A stretch of 17,983 nucleotides of DNA from Bog-756 sp038210245 (lineage in GTDB: Bacteria; Actinomycetota; Acidimicrobiia; Acidimicrobiales; RAAP-2), in the NCBI GenBank assembly GCA_038210245.1, contig JBBQWW010000072.1, positions 1 through 17,983 on the forward strand. The letters run 5' to 3'. The position numbers and the translations under genes were made by a program. Below the pieces are notes generated by a model. The model was given only the letters and a program-made list of their open reading frames with translations, did no database searches and was not told where the DNA came from. Positions 7,171-14,223 of the stretch are shown here, in pieces; within the stretch, counting starts at the first letter, position 1, and each line of letters starts with the position of its first letter.

Positions 7171-7260
7171 TGGTGAGCCTGCTGAACTGCACTCATGCCC
7201 GGCCACTGGTGGATATGCGCAACTCGCTACGACGATTGGAACCCAGGACCCTCAGCAGGG

Positions 7261-8052
7261 TCATGCTCGAAGCGCCGTAGCTAAGAGGTAGTCGAGACGC
7301 AACGTAAAGTGGCCGTCGCAGAAGTCTCCACGTTCATCCACGAAGTCTGTAAGTTCACTCTGGAGCTGTGCCCAAGTACCTAGGCGTTCCAGTCTGGATT
7401 GCTCACATACGACGTTGCCTGCCGTGGCGATCAGAAATGCCGCTCCCGCTGTTGCATCTGCAAAGGACAGCGTCACATGACCAGAGGTAGTGCTCTCAAG
7501 CCTCAGGTCTGTCGTCCCCAAAATGTCCTGCAATGCCTCGGGATCACCCCACCGGCTCGGTGGCCCACTGCTTGGCGGTGGCGGAGGAAGAAATCGGCCA
7601 AACACCTGGCCCATGGCGGGAATGACACTTCCAGGCTGCCAAGAAGCAAGCACGATTCGGCCACCTGGCGTAGTGACCCGAGCAAGCTCACGTGCTGCTG
7701 CCGCGTGATCCGCTGCGTACATCACGCCGAGGATCGAGAACACCACGTCGTAGGCCACATCTGGGACCGGAAGCAGATCAAATCCGCCGAGCATCCATTG
7801 GATGTCCACCCCCTCAGTGCTCGCTCGCCGTTCAGCGACCTCGATCAGTACCGGTTCAATGTCGACCGCCGTCACGTCGGCCCCGAGCCGAGCCGCCATC
7901 AGTGCAGCGTTGCCGGTGCCCGTTGCAACATCGAGCACTCGTACTCCCGGGCCAACTGGAACGCCATCCACCGCCGCTGCGGCTACCGGTTCCAACTTGA
8001 GCGCCATACGGGGGTAATCGCCGACGCCCCAAGTGGTCTTGGACTGTGCCAT
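7261..8052 (-). CDS. Class I SAM-dependent methyltransferase
   Basis: This 263-residue protein has the Rossmann-type methyltransferase core. Motif I is VLDVATGTGNAALMAARLGA (39-58), the acidic end of strand 2 is TAVDIEP (61-67), motif II/post-II is VPDVAYDVVFSILGVMYAAD and motif III is LARVTTPGGRIVLASW. It resembles UbiE/Menaquinone-type and small-molecule methyltransferases; a proline-rich loop (FLPPPPPSSGPPSRWGDPE) and the C-terminal half may form the substrate lid. The substrate is unknown. The ATG is preceded by a strong Shine-Dalgarno (GAGGAGGT), unlike the leaderless-looking genes around it, which suggests a different origin or a leadered transcript. It stands alone between boundary repeats C and B, on the minus strand. 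Confidence 0.9.
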   Translation of the reverse strand: MAQSKTTWGVGDYPRMALKLEPVAAAAVDGVPVGPGVRVLDVATGTGNAALMAARLGADVTAVDIEPVLIEVAERRASTEGVDIQWMLGGFDLLPVPDVAYDVVFSILGVMYAADHAAAARELARVTTPGGRIVLASWQPGSVIPAMGQVFGRFLPPPPPSSGPPSRWGDPEALQDILGTTDLRLESTTSGHVTLSFADATAGAAFLIATAGNVVCEQSRLERLGTWAQLQSELTDFVDERGDFCDGHFTLRLDYLLATALRA

Positions 8053-8058
8053 TCAGGT

Positions 8059-8066
8059 ACCTCCTC
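8059..8066 (-). promoter_or_regulatory. Strong Shine-Dalgarno of the methyltransferase gene
   Basis: On the minus strand GAGGAGGT ends 6 nt before the ATG at 8052. It is the best ribosome-binding site in the island cargo and fixes this start codon. Confidence 0.8.
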
Positions 8067-8415
8067 GGTGGAGGCGCCCTCTATGACCAAGCTGGAGATC
8101 GAGCGTGGCGGACACAGTCCGTCGCAGCGCCTCTCGACTCCGACGGATGCCAGGGTAGCAAGATCAAATGCTCACTGCCTGCCTCGAGATGCCGAACTCC
8201 CCTTCGCAACGACGCTGGCTGCCCCTGAATACCAGAACGGGGGCACTTATGGACTTGCTGTGAGGCCGGGAGTCACACCTCACCCCAGACAGCCTTCACG
8301 TCATTTGACGGTCAGCTCCAGATCGCCGGTAGTTTCACAGCTCAGCAAGCAAAGGACTTTGCAGCTCGCCTCTAGAAGGCCTCGATCCAGGAACCTCGGT
8401 CACTGAGACCCTGCC
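8067..8415. other. Gene-free stretch upstream of the methyltransferase
   Basis: About 350 nt with no reading frame that looks coding on either strand; the frames that cross it are continuations of methyltransferase shadows or lack any recognisable pattern. It must hold the methyltransferase promoter near 8070-8120, but I see no convincing -35/-10 pair. The rest may be decayed sequence between that unit and repeat B. Confidence 0.6.
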
Positions 8416-8440
8416 CATGGGAGGCTCTCGGAATGTCATC
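8416..8440 (+). repeat. 25-nt boundary repeat, copy B (reference copy)
   Basis: CATGGGAGG-N12-CATC. It forms the best hairpin of the set: TCTCGGA (8426-8432) pairs perfectly with TCCGAGA (8439-8445) around a six-base loop. It sits 28 nt beyond the 3' end of the adenylate cyclase gene, which is on the minus strand. Confidence 0.75.
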
Positions 8441-8467
8441 CGAGACAGTTGGCCATCGTTTAACGAC

Positions 8468-9610
8468 TCATGGTGGCGAGCTTGTTGGGCGCAGCGAATG
8501 GACCGTGACCGTTCCTGAGAACCCTCGGACATCAAGCGATTCGCCCTGGCCGATGATCCAGTCCTCAATTGAGAGTCGAGCCGCCATTGATTCGGTGACA
8601 AGGATGCTGTTGCGTAGAGCGAGCGCCACGAGTCGCGCCGCGAGGTTCACCGCCGATCCGAAGTAGTCCCCTTGTCTCGACGTGACTGTCCCAAAGGCCA
8701 GTCCTGCTCGGGCCCCGGTCGAGGACCCGTGATCGGTGTCCCACGCGACAATGAGCGAAGAGGCGGCAGCTGCCAACTCATCAGCAGTCGGCGCCACGAT
8801 CATGGCCGCATCTCCGATGAACTTTACGACCCGTCCACCGCCAGGCTGAACGGCGTCGATTGAGGCTTGCTCGAACCGGCGGACGAGATCACTCAATTCG
8901 CTAGGGGTGATCGCTTCGGTAGCTGCTGTGAACCCCGAAACGTCGACGAATCCCACTGCAAGGCCCACCTGCTGCGTTGATGCAACCTCATAGCTGTCCG
9001 TGGCCTCAAAGCGACCTCGAGCGAGCTCGAGGTGTTGCCGGAAGAACACATCGAGGAGGTGCCCCATCCAGGGGGTGAACGGAGCGTTGCGGGTCCATGC
9101 CCGCGCCGTCTCGAGCTCGCTGCTTAGCGCCGTGCTCATCTCGGGCTGGGACCTAGCCACGGCTGACGTTGCCTCTGCCACTCCACCCAAACCGATTGCC
9201 ACGCTCCGGCACACGTCGACGACCTTGGTCTCGCCGATCAAAGAGACGAGAAGCGGAATCGTCGTTAGCACCGCACGCTCATCGGTCGAGACCGCCGGCT
9301 GTCCAGATTCGGGAACCCGGAACCCGAGGGCCTCCCAGATGCGCTTCAGTACGGGCAACTCAAGGTGAAGGTGTGCGGCCGTCTCCTCGAGAGAGAACTG
9401 GCTGCCTCCGGGACGGAGCATCCGGTCGCCAGCTAACCCAAAGAGCCGACCCCGTTCATTTGCCACCACCATTTCCTCAACGGTGCATCCTTGCTCGAGG
9501 AGGAAGCCGATCAGCTGCCGTCGTTCGTCGAGGCGATCAGCGGTTACCTCAAGCAGGCCAGCGGCAACAAACCGTTCGTTGAACGGCAATCGGTGTGACT
9601 CGCCTTCCAT
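8468..9610 (-). CDS. Class III adenylate/guanylate cyclase with N-terminal regulatory domain
   Basis: This 380-residue protein carries a C-terminal class III cyclase domain: metal-binding Asp223 in GFVDVSGFTAATEAI, Lys263 and Asp267 in GGRVVKFIGDAAMIV, and the transition-state pair Asn322 and Arg326 in GDYFGSAVNLAARL. With the full catalytic set it should make cAMP (or cGMP) from the nucleoside triphosphate as a homodimer. The first about 190 residues are helical (DERRQLIGFLLEQGCTVEEM, then RGRLFGLAGDRML) and resemble the autoinhibitory Ad_cyc regulatory domain of the mycobacterial pH-responsive cyclase Rv1264. There is no membrane segment, so the enzyme is probably cytosolic. The start is the only ATG that keeps the regulatory domain whole. 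It is a solitary unit. Fold and activity are well supported; pH sensing is only an analogy. Confidence 0.9.
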   Translation of the reverse strand: MEGESHRLPFNERFVAAGLLEVTADRLDERRQLIGFLLEQGCTVEEMVVANERGRLFGLAGDRMLRPGGSQFSLEETAAHLHLELPVLKRIWEALGFRVPESGQPAVSTDERAVLTTIPLLVSLIGETKVVDVCRSVAIGLGGVAEATSAVARSQPEMSTALSSELETARAWTRNAPFTPWMGHLLDVFFRQHLELARGRFEATDSYEVASTQQVGLAVGFVDVSGFTAATEAITPSELSDLVRRFEQASIDAVQPGGGRVVKFIGDAAMIVAPTADELAAAASSLIVAWDTDHGSSTGARAGLAFGTVTSRQGDYFGSAVNLAARLVALALRNSILVTESMAARLSIEDWIIGQGESLDVRGFSGTVTVHSLRPTSSPP

Positions 9611-9740
9611 GCCTGGATCTTGACACAGCGGCGTCTATCGATCGAGTGGTCCGGCTGGAGCTTGCCCATGCAAACCTCATCGCGTCTGACCACTTGCTTG
9701 CGTGTGCGCTCCCTGTATCACAGCACCCGCAAAATACGGA

Positions 9741-9748
9741 TCTTTTGA
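9741..9748. repeat. Target-site duplication, left
   Basis: TCTTTTGA, identical to 11144-11151 on the other side of the ISL3 element. Eight bases is the usual ISL3-family duplication length. Confidence 0.95.
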
Positions 9749-9772
9749 GGCTCTTCTGACTCTTTCGTGGGT
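9749..9772. repeat. ISL3 left terminal inverted repeat
   Basis: 24 nt, GGCTCTTCTGAC followed by TCTTTCGTGGGT. It lies just past the stop codon of the transposase, which ends at 9776. Confidence 0.95.
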
Positions 9773-9775
9773 CGA

Positions 9776-11029
9776 TCACGCAGCCTGGCGACCGGGTAGC
9801 GGCGGGCAGTAGCCACCACGGTCGAGGAGGCACAAGGCGATGAGGTTGTCGGTGGACCGGAATCCGTAGGCCACCCGGGTGAGCAGTCGCAGCTTCGTGT
9901 TGGTCGACTCGACCAGCGCGTTGGACAGGCCGTCGTTGGTCAGGGTGGCGACGATGGAGTCGCGGTGCTTCACGACCCGATGGCAGAGATCGACGAAGAT
10001 GGGGATCCGACATCGCCGGGCCCAGGCGCACCAATCGTCGAGGGCCCGAATGGCTGCCTTGCCGCGCAGTTGGAACACCAGGCGGAACTGCTCTTTGAGC
10101 AAGTAGGCCCGATACAGGGTCTTGTTCACCTGGACAACCCTGGCGAGGCCTGTCTGCTGCTTGTCGGTGAGGTGCTCGGGATTCTTCAGAAGGGCGTATC
10201 TACATCCCTTGATGCGGGCGATGAGGGTGGGTGCCCCCATTCGCTTCGCTGTCCGCCAGATCTCCCGGCGGACATCGTCCAGGGCCCTTGTGGCCCACGA
10301 CACCATGTGGAAGGCGTCGGCGCACAACGTGGCATTCGGGCACCGCTCGCCAACCACGGTGGCGATCCACTCGGCGGCATCGGCGGACACCAGTTTGACC
10401 AGGTGGGACCGCTCTTCGCCCAGCAGGTCGAAGAACTGCTCCAAGGTGGCTTTGTCCCGGCCAACCGCCGCCCACACCAGGCGGCCGGTGTCGTGGTCCA
10501 CCACGATGGTCAGGTACTTGTGGCCTCGCCGGTAGCTGATTTCATCGATCCCGATGCGGCGAAGACCGTCGAAGGGGTCCTTGCCGGCACGGGCGTCGTC
10601 GACCACCCGGGTGATGATCGACCCGACGGTCCGCCACGCCACCCGCAACAGCTCGCCGACCGCCGACTTCGAGGTGTGGGTCACCAGCCAGGCCACCTGG
10701 TCGTCGAAGTCTCTGGTGTGACCCGCTCCATGGCGGGCCCACGGCACCTGGGCCACCGTCGGGCCGTGCTCGACGCAGTTCACCCGGGGAGCGTCAGCCT
10801 GGAGGTGACAGAGGAGCACGCCGACGTCGAGGGCCCTCCAGTTCCGTCGTCCCACACCCTGGTCGTAGCCGGCGGCACGTACCCCGCAGCGTCCACAACG
10901 GCGCTTGGTCGCCCGCCGAGGACGGACGTGGACGACTACGGACTCCGCCTCCTCGTCGAACTCGATCGACTCGATCACCGTCTGCCGGTCGACACCGAGC
11001 AGCTTGCGCCATACGTTGGAGCTGAGCAC
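9776..11029 (-). CDS. ISL3-family transposase
   Basis: This 417-residue DDE transposase catalyses cut-and-paste movement of the element. An N-terminal zinc ribbon (RRCGRCGV at 44-50, further cysteines at 74 and 85) is followed by an HTH region. The DDE core has Asp162 in RRIGIDEISYRRGHKY, Asp217 in VKLVSADAAEW and Glu374 in ALVESTNTKLRLLTRVAYGF. The family's CADAFH motif is at 236-241. Length and order are normal and there is no frameshift, so the enzyme is probably active. Translation starts at a GTG (11029) with an AGGAG ribosome-binding site 6 nt upstream. The gene fills the element between its inverted repeats. Confidence 0.95.
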   Translation of the reverse strand: MLSSNVWRKLLGVDRQTVIESIEFDEEAESVVVHVRPRRATKRRCGRCGVRAAGYDQGVGRRNWRALDVGVLLCHLQADAPRVNCVEHGPTVAQVPWARHGAGHTRDFDDQVAWLVTHTSKSAVGELLRVAWRTVGSIITRVVDDARAGKDPFDGLRRIGIDEISYRRGHKYLTIVVDHDTGRLVWAAVGRDKATLEQFFDLLGEERSHLVKLVSADAAEWIATVVGERCPNATLCADAFHMVSWATRALDDVRREIWRTAKRMGAPTLIARIKGCRYALLKNPEHLTDKQQTGLARVVQVNKTLYRAYLLKEQFRLVFQLRGKAAIRALDDWCAWARRCRIPIFVDLCHRVVKHRDSIVATLTNDGLSNALVESTNTKLRLLTRVAYGFRSTDNLIALCLLDRGGYCPPLPGRQAA

Positions 11030-11119
11030 GCCATTCTCCTTGCCTTGTCTTCGAACCTTTGAACAGTCCGAAAACGTAGGCGGAGACTGGCGTTGCTCGC
11101 GTCAGGGCACGGTCATGGC

Positions 11120-11143
11120 ACCCACGGATGTGTCACAAGAGCC
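11120..11143. repeat. ISL3 right terminal inverted repeat
   Basis: The reverse complement reads GGCTCTTGTGAC followed by ACATCCGTGGGT. It differs from the left repeat at four positions. Confidence 0.95.
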
Positions 11144-11151
11144 TCTTTTGA
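11144..11151. repeat. Target-site duplication, right
   Basis: TCTTTTGA, the second copy of the 8-bp duplication produced by the ISL3 insertion. Confidence 0.95.
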
Positions 11152-11294
11152 CTGAACGACATCGACCCGCTTCCACCCGCGTGGCGATCCCAACCCCCGT
11201 CACACTTCGGTACTCGCGTCCAGTCACTGACCTTCAATCGGACTCTCGCCCGCGATGGGTGCGCAAGTGACCACGCGAATCCTCTTCCGTGTCA

Positions 11295-12794
11295 TCACCC
11301 CGCCCGGGGCATGACGAGTCGCTGACCATTCACGTCCGCGACTCCCGGGTCGAGGAATGCGTTGCAGCTCGACAACGTCTCCACGGCGCCCTCGTAGTCG
11401 CCCCAATCGATAGCGGCCGCCCAGCGTTGGGCGTAGTCGAGTACCGCGACCAATGACTCGCCGTTGCCTGCGCCCCCAGACAGTGCGCTCAGCGCCGCCA
11501 GATAGTTGTTCCGATACACCGTCGGTATGAGGATCCGCACCTGCCCGGCGACGGAGAGCTCGGCGTTGGAGGTGAGCCGCGCTACGCGACCGTTGCCGTC
11601 GTCGAACGGGTGGACCTCGGTGACCAGGGCCATGATCGCCACGGCCCGCCCCAGTGGGTCGGCAACAGCGTCGAGCAGATCGAAGCCCCGGATCAGCGTT
11701 CCTTCGACCAGCTCGGGGAGGACGAACTGGTAGCCGCCGGCGAAATTGGGCTTCACCTTGAACTCACCCGGGCGCTTCTCGGGTCGTGCCGCCATCAACA
11801 CCCGGTGATGCTCCGCAAGGAGCTCGACGAGTTGGCCTCCGGTTCGGGGGGTCTGAACCCGGGCGATGGGGTCGGCAGCCAGCCGATACGTGGCGACGAC
11901 GTCGTGGGCATCGGCCGGCCGGTCCGCCGGGACCTCGCCGTCGACTGCGATCCGACGTGCCTCCTCGACGCCGAACTCGGTGCCCTCGATGAAATTGGAG
12001 AAGTACGACTCGAAGAATGCCAGCCACGTCCATGCCTCTGCAGGGCCCACCATGGACACGGGTCGCGGAGCTCGTGCATCCAGTACGCCCACCAGTCCCT
12101 CGATCATTTCCAGGCGGTGCTGGTCGAACGGCTCTCCGGCCAGCCTGGCGCCGAGCCGGTCGGACCGGACCTCGACCGGCCCATCGGCGAAGGATCCGAA
12201 TACCGCCCGCAGCCGGGCTCGCACCACCTGCACCGCCGACGGGTCGAACGATCCGGCGATGACATCGAGCTCGGCCAGTGTGCGTCGGATCTTCCCGGCG
12301 CCCCCCGAGCGGGCCAGCGCATCGATGCGGTCCTCGACTACAGCCGTCCCGGCCCGGAATGCCGGCCTGCGTCCTTGCAGGTCGGTGTTCTCGACGAGGG
12401 ACCTCGCCGGTCCCGAGAGAGACAGGCCCTCCGGCAGCGGCATGTCGCCGGGCAGGACCCCGGGACCCACCACCGGCGTGACGTTAACTCCGGGCAGTTC
12501 GAGCGGAGTCCTCCGCGTCAGTTCGGGCAGTGCGACGAAGAGGGCGCCCCCCTCGGGTTGTCCGCCCGACAGGGCCGTGCGCCCACACAGAACGGCCCTC
12601 GGCCAGACGGTCGCCACGATCTCGTAGAGATGCTGGCGTGCAACCTTCTCGGGGGGAAGTGTGGCCCCGTCGGCATAGATCCCAGGTGCCAGCCGCTGCG
12701 CCCGCCCGGACTTGGCCCTGCGGCTGAGTTCGGCCCGGGAGGCAGCCGTGGCCATCCGAAGTGTGCCTGCGGGATTGGGTTGCGCAACATTCAT
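11295..12794 (-). CDS. AbiEi-like winged-helix / Fic domain fusion protein
   Basis: From the ATG at 12794 the protein has 499 residues. The N-terminus (RAELSRRAKSGRAQRLAPGI, then YADGATLPPEKVARQHLYEI) looks like the winged-helix and following domain of AbiEi-type antitoxins. The C-terminal half is a Fic domain with the full active-site motif HPFDDGNGRVAR (about 395-406), which in this family transfers AMP or other nucleotide moieties to hydroxyls of target proteins. An SNFIEG segment (266-271) fits the inhibitory (S/T)xxxE(G/N) helix, placed before the Fic core as in self-inhibited Fic proteins. The frame is open to 12938, but the promoter and repeats at 12782-12907 make that extension unlikely; ATG 12755 is an alternative. 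The protein could be an autoregulated stress or phage-defence effector; this is inference. Confidence 0.8.
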   Translation of the reverse strand: MNVAQPNPAGTLRMATAASRAELSRRAKSGRAQRLAPGIYADGATLPPEKVARQHLYEIVATVWPRAVLCGRTALSGGQPEGGALFVALPELTRRTPLELPGVNVTPVVGPGVLPGDMPLPEGLSLSGPARSLVENTDLQGRRPAFRAGTAVVEDRIDALARSGGAGKIRRTLAELDVIAGSFDPSAVQVVRARLRAVFGSFADGPVEVRSDRLGARLAGEPFDQHRLEMIEGLVGVLDARAPRPVSMVGPAEAWTWLAFFESYFSNFIEGTEFGVEEARRIAVDGEVPADRPADAHDVVATYRLAADPIARVQTPRTGGQLVELLAEHHRVLMAARPEKRPGEFKVKPNFAGGYQFVLPELVEGTLIRGFDLLDAVADPLGRAVAIMALVTEVHPFDDGNGRVARLTSNAELSVAGQVRILIPTVYRNNYLAALSALSGGAGNGESLVAVLDYAQRWAAAIDWGDYEGAVETLSSCNAFLDPGVADVNGQRLVMPRAG

Positions 12795-12907
12795 GGGGGT
12801 AAGTGCTCTCCCGGGACCAGTTAACGCAACAATCATATGCTTTATTACCCTCTGCGCAACATTTATCCAGATAACGAGTGAGATGAATGAGACAGCGCAA
12901 CAAATCC
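12782..12907. promoter_or_regulatory. Four 13-nt direct repeats: candidate operator array
   Basis: GCGCAACATTCAT (12782-12794), ACGCAACAATCAT (12824-12836), GCGCAACATTTAT (12854-12866) and GCGCAACAAATCC (12895-12907) all point the same way. Starts are 42, 30 and 41 nt apart, near whole helical turns (4, 3 and 4), so a bound protein would sit on one face of the DNA. The array covers the Fic start codon, the minus-strand promoter and the space before the divergent HTH gene. The first copy overlaps the palindrome GTTGCGCAAC (12779-12788). Likely binders are the AbiEi-like winged helix or the divergent HTH protein. Confidence 0.7.
12832..12859 (-). promoter_or_regulatory. Promoter for the AbiEi/Fic gene
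   Basis: On the minus strand TTGCGC (12859-12854) and TATGAT (12837-12832) are separated by 16 nt, a good -35/-10 pair in an AT-rich island within GC-rich DNA. The -35 lies inside the third repeat and the -10 inside the second, so repeat-bound protein would block RNA polymerase. The start would be near 12825, leaving a leader of about 30 nt. Confidence 0.6.
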
Positions 12908-12949
12908 GACGCTTGGCACCACGGTCCTTCAGTGGCATATTTGCGCCTG

Positions 12950-13513
12950 ATGACGGATCAACCCGACTTCCGAGCCGAACCGAGCCTCTCCCCCGAGGGC
13001 GACGCCAACGCCACTTCGCGCTACTCCACCTGGGCCCAGACGAACCTCGATCCGATCGTCGATCCCGAGCCCGCCGCCGAGGGCTACGGCATGGACCGCC
13101 TGGCCGAGGTGGACCGTGACCGGATGGCCGCCCGGGTGATCAAGGAGTCCGAGTTGATCGCCTTCTGGTTGGCATGGCATCGGGCCGGCGGATTCGCACA
13201 GCTCGAGCGCGGCGGTTGGGACCGCTCCACCATCTTCCGCAAGCTCAAGCGCTTCCGCATCTTCTTCGGGGTCCATCCGGACGATGCCAGCTTCCCGTGG
13301 CTCAACGCCGACTTCGAACGGGCATGGACGGGAGATCGCCGGGTCGCCCTCGAATGGGCCTTCGATCACCGGAACGACGACAGCCAACAGGTGGATGCGG
13401 AATCGACATGGCGACCGAGCTTCGCCCACCGCAGCAACCCCCATGTCTTGGAGCCCGAGGATCCCTTCGACCGACCCGGTCTCCGCACCGCCCACACGAC
13501 GGACCCCGAGTAG
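12950..13513 (+). CDS. Small HTH protein typical of actinobacterial mobile elements
   Basis: From the ATG at 12950 the protein has 187 residues; the frame is open from 12887 but the upstream part overlaps the fourth operator repeat. The recognisable part is IKESELIAFWLAWHRAGGFA, then LERGGWDRSTIFRKLKRFRI and FFGVHPDDASFPWLN. It contains a probable helix-turn-helix in which the segment WDRSTIFRKLKRFR would be the recognition helix. I recall similar 'FW..W...GG....GW..STIFRK.KRFR..FG.HPDE' proteins on actinobacterial plasmids and integrative elements, usually uncharacterised. The acidic, disordered N- and C-termini are not conserved-looking. It is divergent from the Fic gene and directly upstream of the integrase remnant in the same frame, so it may be an element regulator or directionality factor (inference). 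Confidence 0.7.
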   Translation: MTDQPDFRAEPSLSPEGDANATSRYSTWAQTNLDPIVDPEPAAEGYGMDRLAEVDRDRMAARVIKESELIAFWLAWHRAGGFAQLERGGWDRSTIFRKLKRFRIFFGVHPDDASFPWLNADFERAWTGDRRVALEWAFDHRNDDSQQVDAESTWRPSFAHRSNPHVLEPEDPFDRPGLRTAHTTDPE

Positions 13514-14114
13514 CCGGTCATGGAACGCACCCCGTTGCCCCCGTCTGACCAGTCAGTCGCACTCACCCGGCGGCGCATCGACTTGGCACACGGGACCGTC
13601 GAGGTCGTCGGGTCGACCTACGAGCGCTGCGACGGCACCATTGAAATCGGGCCACCGAAGATAGCCGCCGGCCACCGCAAGGTCTCCATCCCTCCACACG
13701 TGCTGCCGGACATCGAACGGCACCTCCACGACTTCGTCGGCCCCAAGCCCGAGAGCGCGACGTTAACTGGTCCCCAGGGTGGCGCCCTCTATCGCAAGAC
13801 CTTCGCCCGCTCGTGGCGACGGGCCCGCACAGCCGTCGGCGTCGAGCACCTGCACTTCCACGACCTCCGCCACACCGGCAACACCTTGGCGGCCACCACC
13901 GGCGCCTCGACCAAAGAGCTCATGGTCCGCATGGGCACGCCAACCCACGGGCCGCCCTCATCTACCAGCACGCCACCGAGGAACGGGACCGTTCCATCGC
14001 CGAGGCACTGTCGGAGCTGGCCAAGGCCGCCGAAATCCGGCCGCTGCGGTCAGTTCCGGACAGCAGCGATGAGGTCGAGAACGACGGCGAAATCGGACGC
14101 CATCGCACGGGCCC

Positions 14115-14136
14115 GCGCAATGGACGCGACATGGAA
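14115..14136 (+). repeat. Island-end repeat, right copy (possible integrase arm site)
   Basis: 20 of 22 bases match 764-785, in the same orientation. This copy lies 34 nt inside the right att core and within the distal integrase frame. Confidence 0.5.
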
Positions 14137-14154
14137 GCCCCCGGACGCGGCATT

Positions 14155-14174
14155 GAGGCCCCAAAAAGGGCCTC
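14155..14174 (-). terminator. Hairpin downstream of tRNA-Gly
   Basis: GAGGCCC and GGGCCTC form a perfect 7-bp stem around a six-base loop, 5 nt beyond the CCA end of the tRNA on its transcribed strand. The T-run is in the loop rather than after the stem, so it is not a textbook terminator, but the position suits one. Confidence 0.4.
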
Positions 14175-14223
14175 TGACCTGGAGCGGACGACGGGATTCG
14201 AACCCGCGACCCCAACCTTGGCA
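14171..14223 (-). other. Right attachment-site repeat (in intact tRNA-Gly)
   Basis: Second copy of the 53-nt island boundary repeat. It covers the tRNA 3' half from the anticodon loop to the CCA end plus nine bases beyond, and matches 614-666 with two mismatches. The integrase remnant is directly inside this end. Confidence 0.85.

Larger units (their letters stand above)
9749..11143 (-). mobile_element. Complete ISL3-family insertion sequence, 1395 bp
   Basis: The ends are 24-bp inverted repeats (9749-9772 and 11120-11143), both starting GGCTCTT and ending CGTGGGT, 20 of 24 identical. They are flanked by a perfect 8-bp duplication TCTTTTGA. A single full-length transposase fills the interior. 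The perfect duplication and intact gene point to a fairly recent insertion. It landed between the cyclase gene and the Fic module and breaks no gene I can see. Confidence 0.95.
614..14223. mobile_element. Genomic island inserted in tRNA-Gly(GCC)
   Basis: The island is delimited by a 53-nt direct repeat (614-666 and 14171-14223, two mismatches) that includes the 3' half of the tRNA-Gly gene. A tyrosine-recombinase remnant lies immediately inside the tRNA-proximal end. This is the standard layout of integrative elements that recombine in a tRNA anticodon or T-loop: the incoming copy restores the tRNA and the displaced 3' fragment marks the far end. Cargo includes a SEC-C operon, several single-gene units, an AbiEi/Fic fusion and a later ISL3 insertion. 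I see no replication or conjugation genes and the integrase is broken, so the island is probably fixed. Whether it arrived whole or grew in steps cannot be decided here. Confidence 0.8.

Noticed and set aside
7399..8406. 335-aa plus-strand frame
   Set aside because: It is antisense to the methyltransferase, low in recognisable structure and rich in Arg, Pro and Ser as in shadow frames.
3066..8440. Calling the 25-nt repeats classical integron attC sites
   Set aside because: No consistent RYYYAAC and GTTRRRY core pair flanks them, genes run in both directions and there is no IntI; the only recombinase is a tRNA-type integrase remnant.
11610..12824. 404-aa plus-strand frame
   Set aside because: It is antisense to the AbiEi/Fic gene, which has clear domains and a promoter.
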